Assembly (NCBI RefSeq): GCF_000702265.1
Contig: NZ_KL370882.1
Span: 1 to 64,000 of the forward strand
Direction of reading: 5' to 3'
DNA from: Butyrivibrio sp. NC2002
GTDB taxonomy: Bacteria; Bacillota; Clostridia; Lachnospirales; Lachnospiraceae
Length of the DNA: 64,000 nt
The notes under the pieces were generated by a model that saw nothing but the letters and a program-made list of their open reading frames with translations, made no database searches and had not been told where the DNA came from. Shown piece after piece: positions 16,633 to 24,373 of the stretch. Numbering within the stretch: position 1 is the stretch's first letter; each line of letters begins with the position of its first letter. The position numbers were made by a program, and so were the translations under genes.

Positions 16633-17301
16633 ATGGGATTTGAAGTTTTATTTAAAGGTAGTAATTTTATAAGGCTGTTTCAGGGGCTTAGTGTGGCACT
16701 GAAAATAAGCATGATATCTGTGGTTATAAGTATCGCACTTGGGATGGTGATAGGCATTTTGATGGCGCTTGATATCCCCTATCTTAAAAGTGTCTTTAGG
16801 ATATATCTTGAAATTGTCAGGATCATGCCACAGATGGTTCTGCTTTTTATAGTTTATTTCGGAATAACAAGGATGCTTGGAATAAGCCTCTCTGCTGAGG
16901 TTTCTTCTATAATAGTATTTTCATTTTGGGGAACTGCAGAGATGTCCGATCTGGTGAGGGGCGCACTAAAGAGCATTCCGCTTGTGCAGTATGAAAGCAG
17001 TATGGCACTGGGGCTTACTACGCTCCAGACTTATATATATGTCATCATTCCGCAGATTGTAAGGCGCATGATACCTCAGTCAATAAATCTGATAACACGT
17101 ATGATCAAGACGACGAGCCTGATAATGATGATAGGAATAGTTGAAGTGCTAAAGGTAGGTCAGCAGATCATAGAGGCTAACAGAAAAAGCTCTCCCAATG
17201 CGGCATTTGGCATATTTATGACGATCATGCTCTTGTATTTTATAGCTTGCTGGCCAATCAGCCGCCTGTCAAAATATCTTGAAAAAAAGTGGGAAACATA
17301 A
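16633..17301 (+). CDS. Polar amino-acid ABC permease, HisQ/GlnM type (second)
   Basis: The 222-residue permease of the same family carries LEIVRIMPQMVLLFIVYFG near 57-75 and an EAA-type loop ALGLTTLQTYIYVIIPQIV near 129-147. It has five predicted transmembrane helices. It differs clearly from its upstream neighbour, so this is not a recent tandem duplication. The stop codon overlaps the ATPase start (TAATG), indicating coupled translation. Confidence 0.88.
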   Translation: MGFEVLFKGSNFIRLFQGLSVALKISMISVVISIALGMVIGILMALDIPYLKSVFRIYLEIVRIMPQMVLLFIVYFGITRMLGISLSAEVSSIIVFSFWGTAEMSDLVRGALKSIPLVQYESSMALGLTTLQTYIYVIIPQIVRRMIPQSINLITRMIKTTSLIMMIGIVEVLKVGQQIIEANRKSSPNAAFGIFMTIMLLYFIACWPISRLSKYLEKKWET

Positions 17302-18044
17302 TGAGCAAAGTATTGGAAATAAAGGAAATAACCAAAAATTACGAGGATATAAATGTTTTGGACGGGGTGAGCCTGTCTGTTGAATATGGCGAGGTTGTCG
17401 TTATCGTAGGACCCTCCGGATGCGGAAAAAGTACGCTTCTTAGGTGCCTTAATGCGCTGGAAAAGATAGATGATGGAGAGATCCTGCTTGACGGAGAATT
17501 AATAAATCCCGGGAACAACAACTTAAGCCGCGTAAGGCAGAAGATAGGCATGGTTTTCCAAAGCTATGAATTGTTTCCACACAAGACAGTACTGCAGAAT
17601 CTGACACTTGCTCCACTTCATGTAAAGAAAGCGGATAAAAGAGAAACAGAGAAAGAAGCCCTGATGCTTCTTGAAAGAGTAGGTTTATTATCAAAAAAAG
17701 ACAGCTATCCAAGGCAGCTCTCCGGTGGTCAAAAGCAGAGAGTTGCTATAATAAGGGCTCTGATGATGCATCCGGAGGTTCTTCTTCTTGATGAAATAAC
17801 AGCGGCGCTTGATCCCGAGATGGTAAGGGAGGTCCTTGATGTAGTATTATCCCTGGCAAAAGAGGGCAGGACAATGCTGATTGTTACACATGAACTGTCT
17901 TTTGCAAGAGCTGTAGCAGATAGGATGATCTTTATTGATGGTGGAAGAATTGTAGAAGAGGCACCGCCGTCAGACTTTTTTGAAAAACCAAAGTCTGACA
18001 GGCTGAGAAAATTCCTCGATTCCTTCTCCTATGAGAAGGAGTAA
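17301..18044 (+). CDS. Polar amino-acid ABC ATPase, GlnQ/TcyC type
   Basis: The 247-residue single-domain ATPase has Walker A GPSGCGKST (about 37-45), Q-loop VFQSYELFPHKT, signature LSGGQKQR and Walker B LLLDEITAALDPE. The residue after the Walker B Glu is Ile rather than the usual Pro or Ala, a minor variation. Unlike MetN it has no NIL domain. It closes the operon. With the two preceding permeases it forms the second importer served by the fused receptor. ATG 17301 overlaps the previous stop; an in-frame GTG at 17289 is less likely. Confidence 0.88.
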   Translation: MSKVLEIKEITKNYEDINVLDGVSLSVEYGEVVVIVGPSGCGKSTLLRCLNALEKIDDGEILLDGELINPGNNNLSRVRQKIGMVFQSYELFPHKTVLQNLTLAPLHVKKADKRETEKEALMLLERVGLLSKKDSYPRQLSGGQKQRVAIIRALMMHPEVLLLDEITAALDPEMVREVLDVVLSLAKEGRTMLIVTHELSFARAVADRMIFIDGGRIVEEAPPSDFFEKPKSDRLRKFLDSFSYEKE

Positions 18045-18053
18045 GAATAATTA

Positions 18054-18092
18054 AAGGTTTTTGTTTTTGTCGGGAAAACAGAAACCTTTATA
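18054..18092. terminator. Hairpin between convergent genes (transport operon and LacI gene)
   Basis: AAAGGTTTTTGTTTTTG pairs with the AAAACAGAAACCTTT arm across a short loop, followed by ATATTTTTG. It belongs to the GGTTTTT/CAGAAACC hairpin family found at several gene ends in the window, and probably terminates transcription from both sides. Confidence 0.6.
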
Positions 18093-19140
18093 TTTTTGTT
18101 GAATCTCTGTATATCAGATCGGTTTCTGTATAAGTAATCCTGTAGTTGAGTTCCGGCTGCTTTATCCTGGAAATAAGCAGGTTAGCAGCGGAATAACCTA
18201 TTATCTGGCTGTGTATGTGGCTTGTTGAAAGCGATGGAGTCATGATCTTTGATTCCGGAGAATCATCAAAGCCAAATACTTTTATGTCCCGGGGACATTC
18301 TATGCCCAGCTTTTTTAATCCGTAAATTAGATCCAGAGCTACGAAATCATTGGCACAGATAAACATCTCCGGCATTTCATCAAGCTTTTCAAGAGCTTTG
18401 AATAAGTATTCTTTATATTCAAGATCATGTGGATGAACTTCTGTGAGGCAGAACTTTTCATCGGAGGTAAGGTTGTTGATATACAGAGCCTCTCTGTAGG
18501 CGATGAAACGCTCATAGAAAGAGCGGCAGTGCGTAACCTGTCCGACAAATCCGATCCTGGTGATCCCCTTTTTCTTCATATCATTAATAACCGTATATAT
18601 GCTTGATGAATTGTCCATCAGGAGTATATCGGCATTAAGCGGTCTCCAGTAGCTTGAAACAGGGGCATCTACCATAAGTGTAGGGAGCCCCAGGTTGCAC
18701 AGCATCTCGCAGTACCGCTGATTGAACATCTCAATACACATGATGGCTTTGACATTGTCTGACATAAAAGAGATGGGCAGGCTAAGATCCTGGATGTTAG
18801 ACTCATCAACTCTGTGCATTGAGAGACTGTATCCCAAAAGGGATATCTCATGCTGGAATTTATCGAGCATGGTCGAAGCAAAGTGAGAATTATTTAAGAA
18901 GCTTCCGGTAAAGAGAGCAATCTCGCCGGAGGCTTTTTGCTGTGAAATATTGGGATTTTTGATATCTGCAATTGAACTTGCATAGGAAAACTGTTTATAT
19001 CCCATTTCAATTGCTTTTTCCAAAACCTTCTGTCTGGTAGCTTCTGCCAGAACACCGGTATTATTGATAGCTTTTGAAACTGTATTTCTGGATACTCCAA
19101 GAGCATCAGCAATATCTTGTAATGTGACTTTTGAGGCCAT
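18088..19140 (-). CDS. LacI-family transcriptional regulator of the fructan operon
   Basis: The 350-residue protein has an N-terminal LacI helix-turn-helix (VTLQDIADALGVSRNTVSKAINNTG, residues 5-29), a hinge region near 50, and a periplasmic-binding-protein-like effector domain (about 75-345) with FGFDDSPESKIMTPSLSTSH near the dimer and effector site. It is divergent from, and shares about 240 bases of intergenic DNA with, the fructan transport and hydrolysis operon, so it most likely controls it in response to a fructose-containing sugar. The substrate link is inferred from neighbours. Confidence 0.88.
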   Translation of the reverse strand: MASKVTLQDIADALGVSRNTVSKAINNTGVLAEATRQKVLEKAIEMGYKQFSYASSIADIKNPNISQQKASGEIALFTGSFLNNSHFASTMLDKFQHEISLLGYSLSMHRVDESNIQDLSLPISFMSDNVKAIMCIEMFNQRYCEMLCNLGLPTLMVDAPVSSYWRPLNADILLMDNSSSIYTVINDMKKKGITRIGFVGQVTHCRSFYERFIAYREALYINNLTSDEKFCLTEVHPHDLEYKEYLFKALEKLDEMPEMFICANDFVALDLIYGLKKLGIECPRDIKVFGFDDSPESKIMTPSLSTSHIHSQIIGYSAANLLISRIKQPELNYRITYTETDLIYRDSTKI

Positions 19141-19237
19141 ATTTATTCTCCGTTCCTAATGTAATTATCAATCATCTTATTATGTAAAAGAAGCAGAAAC
19201 GCTTCATCTGGGCTTATCTAGCTTTTTCAATTATAAA

Positions 19238-19354
19238 ATGTAAAACTAAGAGTGTCAAATGTAAATCACATTGTTACAAATGTAAAATAAACATATTGAC
19301 ACCGCTTCTAATCTGTGATATATTTTGCACATGTAAAACACAGTTGTGCAAATG
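19238..19354 (+). promoter_or_regulatory. Five AATGTAAA-type direct repeats around the fructan promoter
   Basis: The motif (C/A)AAATGTAAA-like occurs with its ATG at 19238, 19259, 19280, 19331 and 19352. Spacings are 21, 21, 51 and 21 bases, about two helical turns (five for the gap over the promoter). The third copy lies in the near-palindrome TTACA-AA-TGTAA. Three copies are upstream of the -35 and two downstream of the -10, placing them on one face of the DNA. The binding protein could be the LacI-type regulator or another factor. Confidence 0.55.
19296..19324 (+). promoter_or_regulatory. Sigma-A-type promoter of the fructan operon
   Basis: A perfect TTGACA (19296-19301), a 17-base spacer and TATATT (19319-19324) lie 56 bases before the first permease start codon. 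Confidence 0.8.
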
Positions 19355-19379
19355 TAACACACGCTTGGAGGAGTTACGG

Positions 19380-20300
19380 ATGGAAGCAAAAGCAAAAGAT
19401 AATAGAATACACAACACGCTTATTTATATAAAGCAACATTGGCAGTTGTATGTTTTCTTTTTAGGACCTGCATTATTACTGACAATAGTATTCAGGTATA
19501 TTCCGATGGGGGGAGTTCTGATCGCGTTTCAAAAGTACAATCCCTTCAAAGGAATTCTCGGAAGTGAATGGGTTGGACTTAAGTATTTCAAACAATTCTT
19601 ATCATCCCCCGATTTCATGCAATATCTTGTAAATACACTTAAGCTTAGTATTTTCGGATTGCTTTGGGGATTCCCGATGCCGATCATTCTTGCACTTCTT
19701 CTTAACAGAATCACAAGCAGCAAGATAAAGCAGAAGATACAGCTTGTACTGTATATGCCGAACTTCATTTCAGTCATCGTACTTTGCGGTATGGTCAGAA
19801 TCCTTCTTTCAGTAACAGGACCACTCAACATGATGCTTGGAACAAAGATCAACTTCCTTACAATACCTGCAGCATTCAGACCGATCTACATCATAAGTGG
19901 TATCTGGCAGGGTGCAGGCTGGGCTTCGATCATGTACACCGCTGCATTGTCAAATGCAAGTAAGGAACTAAAGGAAGCAGCACAGATCGATGGTGCCAAT
20001 ATCTGGCAACAGATAAAAGCAGTTGAATGGCCTGCGATCAAGGATATGGTAGTTATCCAGTTCATACTTCAGGCAGGTAACATCATGAGCATCGGATTTG
20101 AAAAAGCATATGCTCTTCAGTCAGACATGAACCTTGCGTCATCAGAAATCATAGCAACCTACGTTTACAAAAAAGGTTTGCTTAACGGTGACTACAGTTA
20201 CTCAACAGCGGTTGGACTTTTTAACACGATCGTCAATGTAATACTTCTTATAGTAGTAAATAAGATAGTAGAGAAGCTGAATGACGGACAGGGATTATAA
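19380..20300 (+). CDS. Carbohydrate ABC permease, LplB/YtcP-type
   Basis: The 306-residue permease has six predicted transmembrane helices. It shows the LplB-family start (FFLGPALLLTIVFRYIPMGGVLIAFQKYNPFKGI near 29-62) and the EAA loop ELKEAAQIDGANIWQQIKAVEWPAI near 198-222. ATG 19380 is chosen over upstream in-frame codons because GGAGGAG lies 7 bases before it and the upstream extension runs through the promoter. It is the first gene of the fructan operon. No ATPase is encoded here, so the system must borrow a shared MsmK/UgpC-type ATPase. Confidence 0.88.
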   Translation: MEAKAKDNRIHNTLIYIKQHWQLYVFFLGPALLLTIVFRYIPMGGVLIAFQKYNPFKGILGSEWVGLKYFKQFLSSPDFMQYLVNTLKLSIFGLLWGFPMPIILALLLNRITSSKIKQKIQLVLYMPNFISVIVLCGMVRILLSVTGPLNMMLGTKINFLTIPAAFRPIYIISGIWQGAGWASIMYTAALSNASKELKEAAQIDGANIWQQIKAVEWPAIKDMVVIQFILQAGNIMSIGFEKAYALQSDMNLASSEIIATYVYKKGLLNGDYSYSTAVGLFNTIVNVILLIVVNKIVEKLNDGQGL

Positions 20301-20314
20301 GAGGAGATATCAAA

Positions 20315-21229
20315 ATGGAAAAAGCACTTAAACTTAAAAAGACAGAGTTTGCAAGGGCATCCATGGGAGATAAGATCTTTCTCCTTGCAGGATACATATT
20401 ACTTGGACTTTTCGTACTCGCAATAATCGGACCTGTCGTATACATCATAGTCGCTTCCTTTATGGATCCGATAACACTTCAGAATAAAGGTATTGTTTTT
20501 GATCTCAGCAAATGGACACTTACAGCATATGAGCGTGTAATGACCAATTCACAGATCTGGATCGGTTTTGGTAACGCAATTCTTTACTCAGTATTATTTG
20601 CGGTTATCTCAGTATTCATCACACTGCTTTGTGCATATCCCATGTCACGTGATGACTTTAAGGGTAAGGGATTTTTTAACACGATCTTCATTATAACAAT
20701 GTTTTTTGGCGGCGGACTTATCCCTACATACCTTCTTATCAGCAACATGGGTCTTCTGGACAGTATGTGGGCGGTTATCCTTCCCGGTTCCTTCAGTGTA
20801 TGGAACATGATCATCGCAAGAACATATTACAAGGGAGTTCCTTCAGAGCTTAGAGAAGCAGCTGATGTTGACGGAGCAAATGAACTTGTATTTTTCTTCA
20901 GAATACTGATGCCGGTTTGTACACCGCTTATAGCAGTGCTCATTTTGTGGCAGTTTGTAGGAATGTGGAACAGCTACTTTGATGCAATGATCTACCTTAA
21001 TTCAGCAAGCAAGCAGCCCCTTCAGCTCGTACTTAGAGCAATTCTTATTCAGAATGAGCCTGATCCGGGAATGATTGCTGATATGCAGAGTACAGCACAG
21101 AGAGCACAGCTCGCAGAGCTTCTTAAATATGCAACGATCATTATCTCAAGCTTACCGCTTGTTGTAATGTATCCGTTCTTCCAGAAGTATTTCGATGCAG
21201 GAATCATGGTTGGTTCAGTAAAAGGTTGA
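20315..21229 (+). CDS. Carbohydrate ABC permease, LplC/YcjP-type
   Basis: The 304-residue partner permease has six predicted helices and the EAA loop ELREAADVDGANELVFFFRILMP near residues 176-198. The typical C-terminus is FFQKYFDAGIMVGSVKG. GAGGAGAT precedes the start, and it follows the first permease by 14 bases. It should form a heterodimeric channel for a fructo-oligosaccharide. Confidence 0.88.
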   Translation: MEKALKLKKTEFARASMGDKIFLLAGYILLGLFVLAIIGPVVYIIVASFMDPITLQNKGIVFDLSKWTLTAYERVMTNSQIWIGFGNAILYSVLFAVISVFITLLCAYPMSRDDFKGKGFFNTIFIITMFFGGGLIPTYLLISNMGLLDSMWAVILPGSFSVWNMIIARTYYKGVPSELREAADVDGANELVFFFRILMPVCTPLIAVLILWQFVGMWNSYFDAMIYLNSASKQPLQLVLRAILIQNEPDPGMIADMQSTAQRAQLAELLKYATIIISSLPLVVMYPFFQKYFDAGIMVGSVKG

Positions 21230-21285
21230 GCAATCCTCCTAAATTAGGGTTGAATATAGCAAAAAGGATTAAAAAGGAGAGGACA

Positions 21286-22938
21286 ATGAAAAAGAACACA
21301 AAGAAACTACTGTCAACAGCACTTGTGTTAGCAATGTCAGCAAGTGCACTCACAGGTTGCGGTAAGCAGGCAACTGGATCCGGGGCAGCTGAAGTATCAG
21401 CTGATGATCTTAGTTTCCCGCTTCAGGACAAGGTTACTATCACAGGTACAATAAGCTATCCTTCAGGAACTGAGTCTGAGCCCAACAACAGAACAATCTT
21501 CAAGAGACTTGAGGAAGAGACAAACGTACACGTTGATTGGACAGCAATTTCAAACGATCAGTGGGGAGACAAGATCCAGCTTAACATGGCAAACAAGGAT
21601 GCTCTTACAGATTTCGTATTTAACGCAGGCTTCAGCAATTCTGACCTTATCAAGTATGCTGACCAGGGCGTTATCATCCCTGTAGAAGAGTACATCGATA
21701 ACAACATGCCTAACCTTAAGGCAGTATTTGATAAATATCCTGAATACCGCGCAATGTGTGAGGATTCAGAGGGTCACATCTGGGCACTTCCGTGGATCGA
21801 GCAGCTTGGTTCAAACAAGACAGCAATCCAGACTGTAGGTAACAACTTCACATATATCAACAAGAAGTGGCTTGATTTCCTTGGACTTGAGACTCCTACA
21901 ACTGTAGATGAATTCGAGCAGGTTCTCCTTGCATTCAAGGATCACGCAGCAGAGCTTCAGGCAGAGTTTGGCATCGAGGGTGACATCATCCCTATGTCAT
22001 GCATCATGAACGATCAGGATCCCAGCCTTCTTATCAACGGATTTGGCGAAGGCTACGGTGACAACGATATAGGACAGCACATCGCTGTAACAGATGACAA
22101 GAAGGTTATCTGCACAGCTACAACAGAGGGCTTTAAGTCAGGTATGCAGTGGCTCCACAAGCTCTATGATGAGGGTCTTATCGATCCTGAGTGCTTCACA
22201 CAGGATTGGTCAACATACGTTGCTAAGGGTAAATCTCACAGATATGGCGTTTGCTTTACATGGGACGTTGCTAACGTAGATAACCTTGAAGACTTCGTGC
22301 CTCTTGCAGCACTTGAAGCTGATACCAAGAACGTAACACCTCTTAATGGTTCATTTACATCAGGTTTTGACCGCGGCAGATGTGTTGTAACAGCTAAGTG
22401 TGAAAACCCTGCATTTGTATGTGCATGGCTTGACCTTATGTATGATCCTTTCCAGTCACCTCAGAACAACTGGGGAACCTATGGTGAGGATGACGAGTTC
22501 GATATCTTCGAGCTTTCAGAGAACGAGAACGGCGAAAAGATGCTTAAGCATGCTCCTCTTGGCGATGCATCACCTGTTGAAGTTCGTGAAGCTGAGTGCG
22601 TAGGCGGACCTCTTGCAATCCTTGATGAGTACTACGGTGTATATGTAACATGCCCTGATGATGCTCAGTATCGTCTTGACTGGATCAAGGAATACTACAC
22701 AGATGATATGCACTGCAAATATGTATATCCTAACGTATTCATGACAGCTGAAGATACAGAGAAGCTTACAACAATCCAGACAGACCTTATCAGCTACATC
22801 AACTCAAGCAGAAGTAACTTCGTTATGAACGGTCTTACAGATGCAGAGTGGGATGAGTACTTGAACCAGGTTAACGCTTACGGTCTTGATGAGTACCTTT
22901 CAATCTATCAGAAATATCTTGATGAGTTCTACAAATAA
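21286..22938 (+). CDS. Extracellular solute-binding lipoprotein for the fructan ABC importer
   Basis: The 550-residue lipoprotein has lipobox LTGC at about 17-20 (MKKNTKKLLSTALVLAMSAS precedes it). The large mature domain is of the LipO/YtcQ type found with LplB/LplC permeases. Its length (over 500 residues) fits this cluster rather than the smaller MalE type. The chosen ATG has AGGAGAGGA upstream; the open frame before it covers the permease stop and is not coding. Codon use is strongly biased, suggesting high expression. A terminator-like hairpin follows, before the next gene. Confidence 0.88.
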   Translation: MKKNTKKLLSTALVLAMSASALTGCGKQATGSGAAEVSADDLSFPLQDKVTITGTISYPSGTESEPNNRTIFKRLEEETNVHVDWTAISNDQWGDKIQLNMANKDALTDFVFNAGFSNSDLIKYADQGVIIPVEEYIDNNMPNLKAVFDKYPEYRAMCEDSEGHIWALPWIEQLGSNKTAIQTVGNNFTYINKKWLDFLGLETPTTVDEFEQVLLAFKDHAAELQAEFGIEGDIIPMSCIMNDQDPSLLINGFGEGYGDNDIGQHIAVTDDKKVICTATTEGFKSGMQWLHKLYDEGLIDPECFTQDWSTYVAKGKSHRYGVCFTWDVANVDNLEDFVPLAALEADTKNVTPLNGSFTSGFDRGRCVVTAKCENPAFVCAWLDLMYDPFQSPQNNWGTYGEDDEFDIFELSENENGEKMLKHAPLGDASPVEVREAECVGGPLAILDEYYGVYVTCPDDAQYRLDWIKEYYTDDMHCKYVYPNVFMTAEDTEKLTTIQTDLISYINSSRSNFVMNGLTDAEWDEYLNQVNAYGLDEYLSIYQKYLDEFYK

Positions 22939-22964
22939 GACAAGGCAGCTTTAAAAAGGAAAGG

Positions 22965-22995
22965 TGAGGGGGGAGATTTCTCCTCCCTCTTTTTT
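22965..22995 (+). terminator. Intercistronic terminator or processing hairpin
   Basis: GAGGGGGGAGA pairs with TCTCCTCCCTC around TT and is followed by TTTTTT. It lies between the binding-protein gene and the surface GH32 gene, only about 6 bases before the latter's start codon. It probably reduces read-through so that the binding protein is made in excess. It also holds the only purine-rich sequence near that start. Confidence 0.75.
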
Positions 22996-23000
22996 AAAAG

Positions 23001-24365
23001 ATGAAATTTAAAACTATTGCTTTACTGAGCTTGATGATATGCACTTTATCAGGTTGTGCTTCAAAAAACGAAACAGAATGTCTTTTTCCCAGAGCAGAGG
23101 AAAGCTATGTGGGAGATGTGATGGCGCTTTCAGACGATAATGGTGTATATCTGAACTATCTGTATGAAACAGACAATAACGGAATCGGATACCATCCGAT
23201 ACATCAGTTTTATACCAGAGATTTTCTAAGATTTGAGGATAAGAATGAGGTACTTCCTTTTGCGGAAGACTCAGAGAAGCAGGATCTTGCAGTAGGAACC
23301 GGCTCTTTTATAAAAGACGATAAAGGCATCTACCACTGCTTTTACACAGGCCATAACGATTATTATGATCTGTACGGTCTTGATAAAGAGTGCGTAATGC
23401 ACGCTACAAGCAAAGACAACAAAAAGTATACAAAAAACTATGATGAAATAATACATGCACCTGAAGGGTACAGCACAACGGATTTTCGTGATCCTCAGAT
23501 ACTCCGCACAGATGACGGATACATAATGCTTGTTGGTGCAAGAAAAGAAAACGAAGAAGAAAGCGCGATCGTCTATTACGAATCGCAGGATCTTGAAAAC
23601 TGGACATTTAAGGGTGATTTTTACACAAGTAAAGATCTGTATTTTATGGAATGTCCTGATGTATTTGAATTGGGGAACAAGTACTACATGGTTTTTAGCT
23701 GGAACAATGTAGTTTATTATCGTGTAGCAGACAGCTTTTTTGGACCTTGGGAAAAACCTGAGATCGACACCTTCGACGGGAACGGTTTTTATGCCGCAAA
23801 GACATGTGAATACAACGGGAAAAGATATCTTATAGGATTTCTTGATCGCAAAAAAAGGGAAAGCGACAGTCTTTCCTACACATGGGCAGGAAGCGTTCTT
23901 GTATATGAACTTAGACAATTAGAGGATGCCACATTAGGGGTGTGCATGCCTGAACAATATAATGAGTATTTTTCAAAAGAGATATTTTCTGCTGAAACTG
24001 CAGATAAGTCACTTGATCTTGGACAGGTTCCAAATACCTGCCATCTTTCATTTGACTTAACACTTGAAGATGATGGAAGATGCGAACTTTCCTTTGCGAA
24101 CAGTGAATTAAATGAAGAGTACAAGATCTCAGTTGATAATGCAGAGGACAATATTTCCTATAATGCATTTCCGAATTTTCAGGCTATGAAACTGGAGGCA
24201 GGAAAAACCTACAAAACGGATGTTGTAGTGGAAAAAGATATAGTAGTAATTTACGTTGACGGCAATAAGGCATTATCGAACCGCATATATGCTGCGCAGG
24301 GTGCAGACTGGAAGCTGGACCTCTCCGGAGCACAAGCGGACAATGTAGTGATTTATGGCAAGTGA
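23001..24365 (+). CDS. Surface GH32-like fructan hydrolase, lipoprotein
   Basis: The 454-residue lipoprotein has lipobox LSGC at 16-19. The five-bladed GH32 domain shows FRDP (about 162-165, transition-state Asp) and ECPD (about 217-220, acid/base Glu). The usual nucleophile block WMNDPNG is replaced by GDVMALSDDNG near 36-46, the variant of GH32-like proteins in which Asp of GD(V/P)M probably serves as nucleophile. The last 130 residues form a beta-sandwich. It probably cuts fructan outside the cell so that fragments can be taken up by the adjacent importer. No Shine-Dalgarno sequence is close to the ATG; a terminator-like hairpin lies directly upstream. Confidence 0.8.
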   Translation: MKFKTIALLSLMICTLSGCASKNETECLFPRAEESYVGDVMALSDDNGVYLNYLYETDNNGIGYHPIHQFYTRDFLRFEDKNEVLPFAEDSEKQDLAVGTGSFIKDDKGIYHCFYTGHNDYYDLYGLDKECVMHATSKDNKKYTKNYDEIIHAPEGYSTTDFRDPQILRTDDGYIMLVGARKENEEESAIVYYESQDLENWTFKGDFYTSKDLYFMECPDVFELGNKYYMVFSWNNVVYYRVADSFFGPWEKPEIDTFDGNGFYAAKTCEYNGKRYLIGFLDRKKRESDSLSYTWAGSVLVYELRQLEDATLGVCMPEQYNEYFSKEIFSAETADKSLDLGQVPNTCHLSFDLTLEDDGRCELSFANSELNEEYKISVDNAEDNISYNAFPNFQAMKLEAGKTYKTDVVVEKDIVVIYVDGNKALSNRIYAAQGADWKLDLSGAQADNVVIYGK

Positions 24366-24373
24366 GGAATATT

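Noticed and set aside
23271..23918. 215-codon antisense frame within the surface GH32 gene
   Set aside because: It is antisense to a clear lipoprotein enzyme, Cys/Phe/Val-rich, and has no ribosome site or family match.
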